Below are positions 52,301-61,607 of a DNA stretch of 64,000 bases, piece after piece. Within the stretch, counting starts at the first letter, position 1; every line of letters begins with the position of its first letter. Below the pieces are notes generated by a model. That model did no database searches. It was not told the origin of the DNA and saw only the letters and a program-made list of their open reading frames with translations. Both the position numbers and the translations under genes were made by a program. The DNA is taken from NCBI GenBank assembly GCA_964247055.1, contig OZ176053.1:12586001-12650000 (forward strand), written 5' to 3'. Source of the DNA: Paragordius varius (Eukaryota; Nematomorpha).

Positions 52301-55300
52301 TCATGACGGCTGGGAGCATCTCAAAAACACCCTACTCTCAAACGTTTTTAAAATCTGCGGAAGAAAACGTACCAAAACAAAATCTCAATGGTGGTGGCAA
52401 AGCGATTTTAAACCCTTACTGAATGAGAAAAGAGATGCCTTTAAGAAATGGAAAGCTTCTAAACATGATGATGACAAACATTTTTACATAATGATTAAAA
52501 AAAGAGTAAAGAAAATAATAGCTGACAAAATGAATGAAAGATGTTTGGAAATGGCCAAAAAACTTGAGGGAGAAATTAAAAACTTAAAAGTTTTTAAAAC
52601 ACTAAAAAATATTAATAATAATAAAAAAGATATTCGGGTAGTGAAAGCCATAAAAGATAAAAATAACAACATAGTTACTGACACTCTTAGCATTCAAAAT
52701 GTATGGACACAATACATGCAAAATATGAATTTCCAGCATTCAAATGTCGAGATCCCAAACTTACCTCCAGTTATTGGGCCACCCCCAATCATTACTGCAG
52801 AAGATGTGAGCTTAGCCATGCAAAAATGTAAAATCAATAAGGCATCTGGTCCAACGGAAATCAAAACTGAAATGTACAAAAATATTCCTGAAGCAATTAC
52901 CTATTTCACAGAGCTATTTAATCTAATTATAATGGAGGAAAAAATCCCGAACGACTGGAACCAAAGTGTCATAATTCCAATATATAAAAACAAAGGCGAC
53001 ATGCTTAACTGCGCCTCCTACAGACCATTAAAATTACTTGAACACGCAACAAAATTATTCGAAATTATTATAGAAAAGAAAATACGTCAACTTTGCTCGA
53101 TCGACGAAAACCAATTCGGTTTCCAACAGGGGATCAGCACCTCTGACGCCATATTCATTCTTAGAAGGCTACAAGAGAACTACAGATGCAAAAACAAAAC
53201 CTTATATCACATCTTTATTGATTTAAGCCGTGCATTCGACTGCATCCCGCGGTCCATGATCACATTTGCGTTACGGAAAAAAGAAATTCCGGAATGGATA
53301 ATAAGAATAATAAACTTACTATATGAGAACACCACTAGTTGCGTGAGAACTCCCGTGGGTGCCAATCGATTTCCAGTAACTGTCGAACTACACCAGGGCT
53401 CCATCCTCAGTCCATTACTATTTATCATCATTATGGATGTAATAACTGATAATATAAAAACAGGTTTACCTTTTGAGATGATGTACGCTGACGACATAAT
53501 ACTAACAGCCACCAGCGAAACAGCCATTATCAATAAATATAACCTCTGGAAATCTACTTTAGAAAAATTTGGCCTCAAAATTGACATAGATAAAACAAAG
53601 GCTTTAATAACAGGCTCACCGGTACCTGAAATAAAATTCCCTTGCTCCATTTGTCACTCTGAAGTGAAACTTAATTCCATCAAATGCACCAAATGCCAGC
53701 TGTGGGTCCATAAAAAGTGCTCACAAATTAAAGGAAGTTTATTGGGCATTGAAAATTTTATATGTAAAGCTTGTGCAACACCAGATATAAACCAAAATAA
53801 TCCCACACAAACTACCTACCTTCCATCTCCAAACATCGAAATAGTAAACAGATACAATTACCTGGGTGACACAATAGCAGCTGATATGAATATTAAAAAC
53901 GCCATAACAACACGGTCACATCAGGCTTGGGCCAAATTTCATCAACTCAAGTATATAATGAAACACAAACACATTTCAAACCCAAACAAGGACAAAATCT
54001 ACACGATTGCCATTCGCCCTGCCCTCACCTATGCTAGCGAATGTTGGCCCTTAAACCAAACTAATGAAAATAAATTATGTGACATAGAAAGAAAAATCCT
54101 CAACTCATGCCTCACCAATCAGTATCACAATGATAAAACAAATAATAATAAAAGCATACATAATCTGTTTCATATCGCACCTATGTCTTCTTTTCTCAGA
54201 GCAAATCGTCTCAGATACTGGGGTCACATTGAACGCTCAAATAGTTGGATTAACAAAATTAGATCCTTTCATCCGAACGGCAATTTAAAACGAGGCAGAC
54301 CATACCATGATTGGGAAAAAACACTCAGCAATGACTTACACTTAACTCAACTGAACAAAGACGATTGTCTCGATCGCAAGCTATTTCGCTCAAGAATTTG
54401 GAAGCTAGCACATGCTGGACAAACAACGACTTGATGATGATATAATTGCTCAATAATTTTTACTAAAGCCAACGCTTTTTTGAACAGAAATATTTACATG
54501 GCCAATTATAAAATTGAATATCAATATATATCTCTTAAGATATGGAATTTCTAAATAACTTTGAGCAAAAATAAGAGTTGAGTTTGATTGGAAAGTAAAA
54601 GTCTAGGGTTGGAAATTCATTTATAATATTATATTCTAAATACTGCACCAACAATTTCAAAGCCACGTTATATCAGGCGGAATGCAACGAAAAAATCAAT
54701 GTAATACTACAAAAAAATATTTTATACCATTACCTTTTAAGAGCAAAGAAAACAGTATTAGTAATCAAACTTAAACTGTTTCAGACGAAAATTCCGAAAA
54801 ATTATTATAAGGTAAAATCAAATCAATTGTTCTAAGTGTGTTTAAAATATTTTAAACAGTGAATATAAAAAACATTTGTACATAATTTCAAATTAATATG
54901 AAAAATGTTTATTACCAGATTAGGCAATGTATTATGTAACAAATATTCTATATTTTAACATATTCGTCCTGTTTAAGATAAAAAATCATAAAATAAACGT
55001 ATTAATGAAAATTTTTAAAAGCCCGACAATCCAAACAAAATATTTAAATTAGTCATATGGTAATTAAGTTTCGTAAGTCACGGAAAAATTTTACTCGTTA
55101 ACTTGAGATTCTAACGTATCGATTTGTTCGAAATTTTCGTTTTGAACAAGAGACATTTGATTATAGAAATTATCGTTTTCATGTTTGTTATTGGATTCTA
55201 ATTCCTGCATTTGTTGCAGCAGGGCTTGAAGTTTCTTAAACACAAATATGGATATATTGGTTAAATACATAGAATAAATAATCAAAGATGACACGAATAA

Positions 55301-58300
55301 TTAGAGAGTCTGATTAAATTAATTCATAAAAATAAATAACTGAGTACTATTGTTTAAAGGCCATTAATAATTTATACTGTCTATAACAATATCCATATCG
55401 AAACGTTGTTAAACCATTTTTAACAATAGCAAATCAGAAACGGACACACTTATAAATGATAATATTAATAATACAAGATATTCGCAAATATTTAAATGAA
55501 TTAATTAAAAGGATAATAAAAATAAAATCATAATTCCTTAGGCCACAATAAAAAATGTTTTGAGTATCACGAAATAGGTTTAAAAGAATAATTTATAGGG
55601 ATAATTTAGTTAATTCCTAAACATATTTAAAGACAATGCAGTATTTATGATTTGATAAATTCTTATGGTTTTGCACAACCATGATTGATTAATATGGGAG
55701 TAGTTATAACAAAGTGCTCTATATAATATACCAATTTACCATTTAAATTAACCTTTGAACAATTTAAATTAACCATAAAAATAATTAATATATATTTTTA
55801 CGACATAGTTTATTTATTTTTTCAGTATAATTTTAATTACAAAAGTTTTATTTTTTAATGAAAAAATATATGATCTTAAAAAACACATAATTTATTTTAG
55901 GGTGAATTTATATTGTTTAGGGTAATTTAAATTATTCGAGGGTGTATTTTAATTGCTTAAGGTTAAATTTGATGTATAAATGGTATATATTCAAGTTTGT
56001 AAATATTTGTAAACAAAAGTTAAAAGATTATAAAGGTTATTTTTCATACCTCTTGATATATTTTTTGATTTTCTTGGTGTTTTTGTATATGGGATATTTG
56101 TTTGTGGACCATACCTCTTTCCACCTCAAAGTTTTTTTGCAAATGCGCCTTAAATTTGTTAAGTTTATCATTGTGAGACGAAAGGAATTTTTGGGAGTTT
56201 AATTGAATATCTTTGATCTATAATATACAGCAAAAATAGTATAAAAAAACTTGAAAAACAAAAAGATTGTTTCATAAATACAGTCATAGCATCATTATTA
56301 TTTTTATATAATCTTATTAAATTGTAGGTGCAACACATTTTTTTCCCAACTATAGAACATAAAAATAGTAATAAAATATGTTTGTCTTGAGAAAAATATT
56401 GAACTTAAACCTTAGTTAATTAACGTGGCTTAAAAATGGTTCTACCGGAAATAATAAAGCAATTATTAACATAGAATTTAATAAATATCATAGTTCTTAT
56501 GGAAAAACGAGTTTTTTTATGGTTTATTAATTCTAACTTATCGTTTTAGGTAGAGCGAATAAAGTAATCAAGACGTAAATTAATGACTCACTAATCTTAT
56601 ATTTCACAATTGTAATAATATAGGTCAAAATCAATATTGTATGTAATATTTAGGTCACTCAATTATAAATTGAATACTTGAGAAAGGGGATCCCATGTAC
56701 CAGCCAATTGCTTTTGTAAAAGCTTAACCTCATCAGTTATAACGCTAAATGCTTCCTCACAAGCTTCAGCAGTTTTTGTAAGGAGGTTTGTCGCATTATT
56801 CTGCAAAAGATATACCATTTATTTTTTGATAAAAAAAGAAAATGAAAAAACCTAAAATTACTTCCAAATTTGCCAGACCTTCAAGAGTAAGATTTTTATT
56901 TTCAAGATATTGGTTTTTAACATGTTTTATGCTATTTACGTTCGCCAACAATCGGTCATTGATATCTTTGCAAAATTTTGTGGCAAAATCGGTAATAAAT
57001 GCTTGTAAAGAGGTAACATTTGTTTGTGTTTCATCTAAAAAGAGTTACTAGAGTTACCTTTACATAAATTTATTAATGTATAGTTTAGGCAGTAGTAATA
57101 CTTTGAATCTTATTTATAAGGGTATGCATGTGCGTTTGATAAATTTGAATTTGGGATATTTCATCATTGAACCCAGAAAAATATTGATCAAGAGTTTGTT
57201 CGAATTCGGACTTGACATGCCGATTACAGGCTTCAATACATTTCGAACGATCAACTTTGTCATGCAAATTTTGAATGTCTTGTACGCTTTGAAACGTTAT
57301 TTGCAGCAGCTATAACATAACAAAGATAAATAAGTAAAAAGAGGGCTTTGAAGCATTTTTTCGAAAATTGTATAGGCCCATCGAAATGCAATCATTGTAA
57401 TATATTTATAAATGTGAGCCCCAAAAATGGTGCAGCATTTTGAATAACACTTCAGTTAATCTCCGCCCTTTTGACGTTTAACGTCGAAAAACACCCTATT
57501 TTTTAAGAAAAGGCATTATAAGATATCATTTCTAAATTAATTTTTAGTTTTAATCAAAAATTAATATGATAAATTTATATGAAAAAAGACAGATTTGTAT
57601 TAATTAATAGCTCATCAAGGCTCAATATTCACAATCCATAAACTATGAAGTTATATAGGCAATTATTTTAAAAACTTGAATCTTATTAAAGGGTGACAAA
57701 AGTGGAATATCAGTATAAACTTATCTCAATATTCACAAGCCATAAGCTATTAAGTTATATAGGCAATTACTCTTAGAAACTTGATTATTTAAAAGGTCAG
57801 AAAAGTCAATTATCAGCATGAAATTATTAGTTTAAAGGGGTTGTTCATTTAAAAATAAGCGGGTGGTTCAATGTAATATATAAAATAGTAAAATAAAAAA
57901 CCTTATCTTTTTCACTTTTTATAGCTGCTATGCGCTCAACAAGTTTTTGGATTTCAGCACTTTTGACTTCCAAATCTCGATTTAAAGCATCAAAATTTTC
58001 GACTGCCAGAAATATTCCATTCTTTTCTCGAGTGGCAGCCAGATCTTTGCGTAACCTTTCAAGTTCCTCCGTATATTCCTATCGGTCATAAAATGAGTTA
58101 AAGAGTAGAGGACATATAATTTTTTTATGAGGAAACCTATTTTTTAAACCATAATTTCTTCCATATAACCTGTAAATAAGAAATGAGTATGCATCCAATT
58201 TATATCTCAAACCTTAATTCGCCAAGCAAAAACGATAAATTTTGGAAAAGGATTTGGGTTAAAAAATAGTTTTTTTCTTCATTCAAAAAATGTTTGTCCT

Positions 58301-61300
58301 TTTATAATTTATAAAAAACAAAAATTGATATACCTTAAGTAGGGCTTTTTTGCTTAATTTTTGATTGATTTCAGGCCTGTTGGTTATATGTTTCGCCCGA
58401 TGGGCATAATCCAAAGTACTCAATGTTTCCTCCATATTTAGCACGGAAGGCGAGATGGTTGCAATTATGGATGTTTTGGTCCGACCTCCCAACGAATCTT
58501 GCAGGATTCGGGTTAATTTACTTTCTCTGTATATAGAAATGCCTTAATTCAAAGGAAAAATCTGAAAATTTGATAAATGCCGAAATTAAAAATAATGTCG
58601 AAAAACTAATATATTGAATCATATTTTTGGACTCTTAAGTGCAAACATACGGAATAATATGGAATTGAGGGACTTAAGCTAATTCAGGATTTTAAATGGC
58701 TGCCTTGATAAAAGAATTTTAAATGGTTGCCTGTTTTATAATGCTTTCATTTTTATGCCTCTCGTATGTTACAGCAAATCAATAATATAAACTGCTGAAA
58801 AGGCAAGCAATATATATAAAGTTAAGAACCTATATGGGATATGTGTACTACGTTCAACGAGAGCATTTATAACGCGACCAAGTGTTAACAGACTTTGGTT
58901 AATATTCCCGGCCTCGCGCAGTCTTTTATCCACAGCTCCTGACCGACTCACATTTTCACTCCCGGCTAAATCCACCTAAAATCGCACAAAATATATTTTA
59001 CATGATATGTTATACACAGAAAACGAAAAAAATAAAAGACAACCCCATATTATTTAATCCTTAATTATTAGAAAATCACTCATCATATGGAGTTTCGAAA
59101 GAATAAAAGGGCAAATTGTGTAAACTCAATTATATATTTAAAATATTAATTATATAGTTCAAATATGAACAACAACGGTTTAGTATTGTTGTCTTTTTTT
59201 TACATTTTGTCTGTATGAATATTAGAAAAATTTAAGAAAATATATTTACTAAATTGAGTTTGCCAGTTTTAAGCAATTCCTCCCCATCTATATCATTTTC
59301 CTTTATGTGAATCGTTATGGAGAAAACCGAGTGAGATCGACTAGAAAACAAAAAAAAAATATAAAAATTTGACTGCTTTTCTATTGAAAGAGATGACATG
59401 CAGTAAAAAATAATAAAGACCAAACATAAAAAGCATGTAATATTTTTAACAATATAAAACCATATTTCAAGCTTGATTTTATGAAAATACCTATTTAAGT
59501 TAATAAATTGAGAATAAAGTAAATTGGTAGAATTTTATATCATTATAATTGATATAAATATTTATTCCCTATCCAATATATTTTACATAAATTTTATTAC
59601 CTGGAAGTGGCATTTAAAAGCGTGGCAGCTGTTTGACGTCTCTGAGCTCCGCGTTGCAGAATTTGGTAGACTTCGTGTTTGTTATGAACTGTTATTTCCT
59701 CCAATCCCTACAATTATTTACACTGATAATTGCGAATAAAAGTACCAATATTATTACAAATCACTGATTGGCACATTAAAAAACTATAAAATTTTAGAGT
59801 AAATAAGGAAATTTATACTGAAGATTTTTTATTAATTTATGTTTTTGTCCATATTTTTTGAGTGGTTATAATTTCTTTTAGAGCTTACAGTGGACAAAAT
59901 TCATTTATCACCTGATAAAAAGACCTAATTATTCCTGACAATATTTAAAGTTTTACCAGCCCCTTCCGTTAATCCAAAAGGAGATTATATATCTGCAAGT
60001 AGCGTTATTAACGGATATCATTAATTGACTTCACTTTAAATACTTTTGTTTTAAAAAAAAGCCCTTTTTATACGAATGCAGATTAATAATATTATGATGC
60101 AAAACTAAAAATTTTTAATGTTAATAGAAGTGTCTAATTAGATCAAATTAGTTCATAATTAGTCAAGTCTATTTTAAATAAAATTCGACATTTGTCGCAA
60201 GACAAAAAACTTCTTAAAATATTCGACGTGTTTATAGATACAATAAGTTATATATATTTTCTTTTTGTAAAATCTAATTTTAGAAATATATGGTGCTATA
60301 TTGGAATATTTATTTTTAACCCTTCATTAACTTTTCATTTTTTGTCCTAGTTCACCTTTTGGGGTAGTTTTATATCCCAGAGCTGTACAGTTTTGAATGT
60401 TAATTAAATTAAAATTTAATTATCAAACATTGTTCTTGTGTGTTAGAGAAAAAAAAAGTTTAAAGTTTTGTGACCTCTAGAGCCTAAAATTGGGACAGTT
60501 CCAAACGATTGAAACGGACAGCTGATATTAAAATGATAATATATCAAGTCTTAGCTGGTAAAATGAAGCCTAAAAGCTTGTTAAAGTTATTTTTATACAT
60601 AATCTAACCATAATATATATTTATTTGCCTGTTTCATTCGCGATTTAAAAAATATATAAAAATGGCGGCAAAAAAGTTTGAGGTGTCGATTTTTTAAAAT
60701 TTTACATTTACGGAAAAAATATATTTTATAAATGCGCCTATAGGACTCAGGAAAACATATATTGAAATTCGGCTTATTTCCTTAAATACTTTTTAAGATA
60801 TTGTTTAAAATAGACCTGAGATATAAAACTACCGCAAAAGTTAATGGAGTGTTCTAGAATTATTGATAACCTAAATATTATTTATAGGAAAAAATATTGG
60901 AAAAGAGAAAATTTTGTTAAAAAATTAATAAAAATCGAAATTACATGAACAAGAACGGACCCTTTACGAGTGGCATCTTCAAAAATTTTAAGGCGTGGAT
61001 TTTCCATTCCAACGGCCAAAAGATCAAATAATTCCTCATTATAGAGTTCCAAAAAAGAAACACGCACTGAATATTCACATTCCTATGTATAATAATTTGA
61101 AATATAAACGCTACTCATATATTTATTTAATAATAAAGTCAAACCTGAATTTTTAATTTTTCAAATAAATCATTTAACGTCCTTGGAATTATTCCCGATG
61201 AAGGCGATAAACCTAATTGTTCAACTTTAGATTCCAATTTTTCTCCTTCCATAGTATACGTTTTCCCTGTTCCAGTTTGCCCATATCTACAGTAAATAAA

Positions 61301-61607
61301 ATATTTACGCAAATATTGTACAATTATATCCCAATAAAACTTCCTCAAGAATAGGCAACACAATCGTACTATAAATTTCTTTTTGCGGAGTATTTGGTGA
61401 AAAAACTTTGTCAAAGGTAAAGGTTTTGTTGTTTGTTTTATCTTTAACGGTAATTTCCTTCCTTTCTGGATTAATATCTATCACATCTTGATATTTCTTT
61501 TCCAATATATTAGTTGGCCTATTAGATAATAAATAATAAACAAACCTGCATCTAACAGCAACCTGAATATTTTGATTGTGACTTTTATCAGTTCTTACAT
61601 TTACCAT
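49371..61607 (-). CDS. KIF11: Kinesin-5 (KIF11/Eg5, KLP61F, BimC family)
   Basis: Complete minus-strand gene, 20 exons, 2793 nt, 930 residues, all phases matching. Exons: 61546-61607, 61309-61518, 61145-61286, 60945-61082, 59601-59707, 59250-59340, 58830-58975, 58334-58526, 57902-58078, 57102-57309, 56862-57034, 56678-56800, 56050-56217, 55095-55234, 50422-50521, 50310-50393, 50189-50278, 49899-50121, 49582-49698, 49371-49471 (TGA). It is a tetrameric plus-end motor that slides spindle microtubules apart. The motor follows an N-terminus of only about 12 residues: GQTGTGKT P-loop, NATSSRSH switch I, DLAGSEN switch II. The tail has the BimC box with a Cdk1-type site ([17 protein letters not shown]). 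The stalk lacks about 55 residues present in Eg5 between exons 9 and 10. Four introns are only 22-31 nt. Intron 14 (50522-55094) holds an antisense LINE. Confidence 0.96.
50817..50878 (+). ncRNA. HDV-like self-cleaving ribozyme at the LINE 5' end
   Basis: Starts exactly at the element boundary. P1: GGGATGC (50817-50823) pairs with GCATCCC (50851-50857). P2: CCG-A-CTCCC (50829-50837) pairs with GGGAGCGG (50871-50878) with one bulge. P3: ACC and GGG flank the loop TCCTCGC (50841-50847), identical to the HDV L3 sequence. P1.1 is formed by GGG at 50858-50860. J4/2 reads GCTAA with C50866 at the place of the catalytic cytosine. P4 is very short. HDV-like ribozymes at the 5' ends of R2, RTE and related LINEs release the element RNA from read-through transcripts; cleavage here would fall between TSD and element. 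Confidence 0.85.
51423..54434 (+). CDS. LINE polyprotein: endonuclease, reverse transcriptase, PHD-like finger
   Basis: An intact 1003-codon ORF from ATG 51423 to TGA 54432-54434. Residues about 15-240 are an APE-type endonuclease ([32 protein letters not shown]). Residues about 440-700 are the reverse transcriptase ([50 protein letters not shown], catalytic MMYADDI). Residues about 739-785 form a PHD-like zinc finger ([28 protein letters not shown]). The C-terminal part ([33 protein letters not shown]) is typical of RTE and related LINEs. The enzyme nicks target DNA and primes reverse transcription there. No gag-like ORF1 is seen. A PHD finger after the RT is uncommon and might steer target choice; that is inference. 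Confidence 0.93.
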   Translation: MLPEKKSFNIKNNNFKFGTWNVGTLVGKAWMIINAIKEQKLDICCLQETRFKNGGNYQHEGFTLYYEGGKSGKSGVAIAINDQIKDIIDITRHNDRIIQMRVAFNNTTLNILSIYTPQQGQNETTKQEFWNQLYQIAQNVPTNDILLIGGDFNGHIGMHADGYEGIHGGVGIGSRNKEGETLLEFCSAANLLICNTHFCKKPSQIHTYKSGNHTSQIDFVLLNQQLRKIITNFKTYEYDTQHKLIVAFLIINKNRPSPKKLPQLNVAKLNDPNTKHQYINQITPELKHSPNNVHDGWEHLKNTLLSNVFKICGRKRTKTKSQWWWQSDFKPLLNEKRDAFKKWKASKHDDDKHFYIMIKKRVKKIIADKMNERCLEMAKKLEGEIKNLKVFKTLKNINNNKKDIRVVKAIKDKNNNIVTDTLSIQNVWTQYMQNMNFQHSNVEIPNLPPVIGPPPIITAEDVSLAMQKCKINKASGPTEIKTEMYKNIPEAITYFTELFNLIIMEEKIPNDWNQSVIIPIYKNKGDMLNCASYRPLKLLEHATKLFEIIIEKKIRQLCSIDENQFGFQQGISTSDAIFILRRLQENYRCKNKTLYHIFIDLSRAFDCIPRSMITFALRKKEIPEWIIRIINLLYENTTSCVRTPVGANRFPVTVELHQGSILSPLLFIIIMDVITDNIKTGLPFEMMYADDIILTATSETAIINKYNLWKSTLEKFGLKIDIDKTKALITGSPVPEIKFPCSICHSEVKLNSIKCTKCQLWVHKKCSQIKGSLLGIENFICKACATPDINQNNPTQTTYLPSPNIEIVNRYNYLGDTIAADMNIKNAITTRSHQAWAKFHQLKYIMKHKHISNPNKDKIYTIAIRPALTYASECWPLNQTNENKLCDIERKILNSCLTNQYHNDKTNNNKSIHNLFHIAPMSSFLRANRLRYWGHIERSNSWINKIRSFHPNGNLKRGRPYHDWEKTLSNDLHLTQLNKDDCLDRKLFRSRIWKLAHAGQTTT
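55739..55983. mobile_element. TA-flanked MITE, copy 2
   Basis: A 245-bp element with TA on both sides. It starts CCATTTAAATTAACCTTTGA and ends ATGATGTATAAATGG-like sequence, the same family as 13200-13483 (shared ACACATAATTTATTTT and repeated AGGGTGAATTT / AATTTAAATTAACC motifs). It lies in the kinesin intron between exons 13 and 14. Non-coding. Confidence 0.7.
57621..57825. repeat. Diverged tandem duplication in a kinesin intron
   Basis: Two units of about 100 bp (57621-57720 and 57725-57825) share CTCAATATTCACAA, CCATAA(A/G)CTAT, AAGTTATATAGGCAATTA, AACTTGA and TATCAG(T/C)AT in order. It lies in the 592-bp intron where the expected stalk segment of kinesin-5 was not found. No coding frame runs through it. 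Confidence 0.65.
59708..60944 (-). other. Kinesin-5 intron 4, 1237 bp
   Basis: The longest motor-domain intron. It contains a copy of the R1 repeat (60345-60860); the remainder is featureless AT-rich DNA. Confidence 0.7.
60345..60860 (+). repeat. R1 interspersed repeat, copy 3
   Basis: Blocks in the same order as the copies at 19.5 and 20.2 kb: GTGACCTCTAGAGCCTAAAA, GACAGCTGATATTAAAATG, GCTGGTAAAATG, ATTCGCGATTTAAAAAATA, GGCGGCAAAAAAGTTTGAG and ATATAAAACTAC. It preserves the site that is empty of MITE M2, which shows M2 inserted into the 20.2 kb copy. Confidence 0.65.
61287..61308 (-). other. KIF11: 22-nt spliceosomal intron in kinesin-5 (also 27, 28, 31 nt introns)
   Basis: The intron reads GTAAATATTTTATTTACTGTAG between TTTGC and ATATGGGCAAACTGG. 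Removing these 22 nt restores the universally conserved [11 protein letters not shown] motif; leaving them in breaks the frame. Similar introns in this gene are 61519-61545 (27 nt, restores VRCRP), 50394-50421 (28 nt) and 50279-50309 (31 nt). Confidence 0.93.

Larger units (their letters stand above)
50817..54439 (+). mobile_element. Full-length RTE-like LINE in kinesin-5 intron 14
   Basis: A 3623-bp non-LTR retrotransposon, antisense to the kinesin gene. It has a 606-bp 5' UTR that begins with an HDV-like ribozyme, and a single intact ORF (51423-54434). The 3' end is a short TGATGATG run in which the stop codon itself lies, so there is practically no 3' UTR. A perfect 13-bp target duplication flanks it. 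A single ORF with an apurinic-type endonuclease, and a simple-repeat 3' end, fit the RTE clade or relatives. It looks recently inserted and potentially active. Confidence 0.92.
50804..54452 (+). repeat. 13-bp target-site duplication of the LINE
   Basis: ATATAATTGCTCA occurs at 50804-50816 and again at 54440-54452, immediately outside the element ends. The match is perfect, so the insertion is recent. Confidence 0.93.

Noticed and set aside
53207-53650. 147-codon minus-strand ORF inside the LINE
   Set aside because: Shadow of the reverse transcriptase region.
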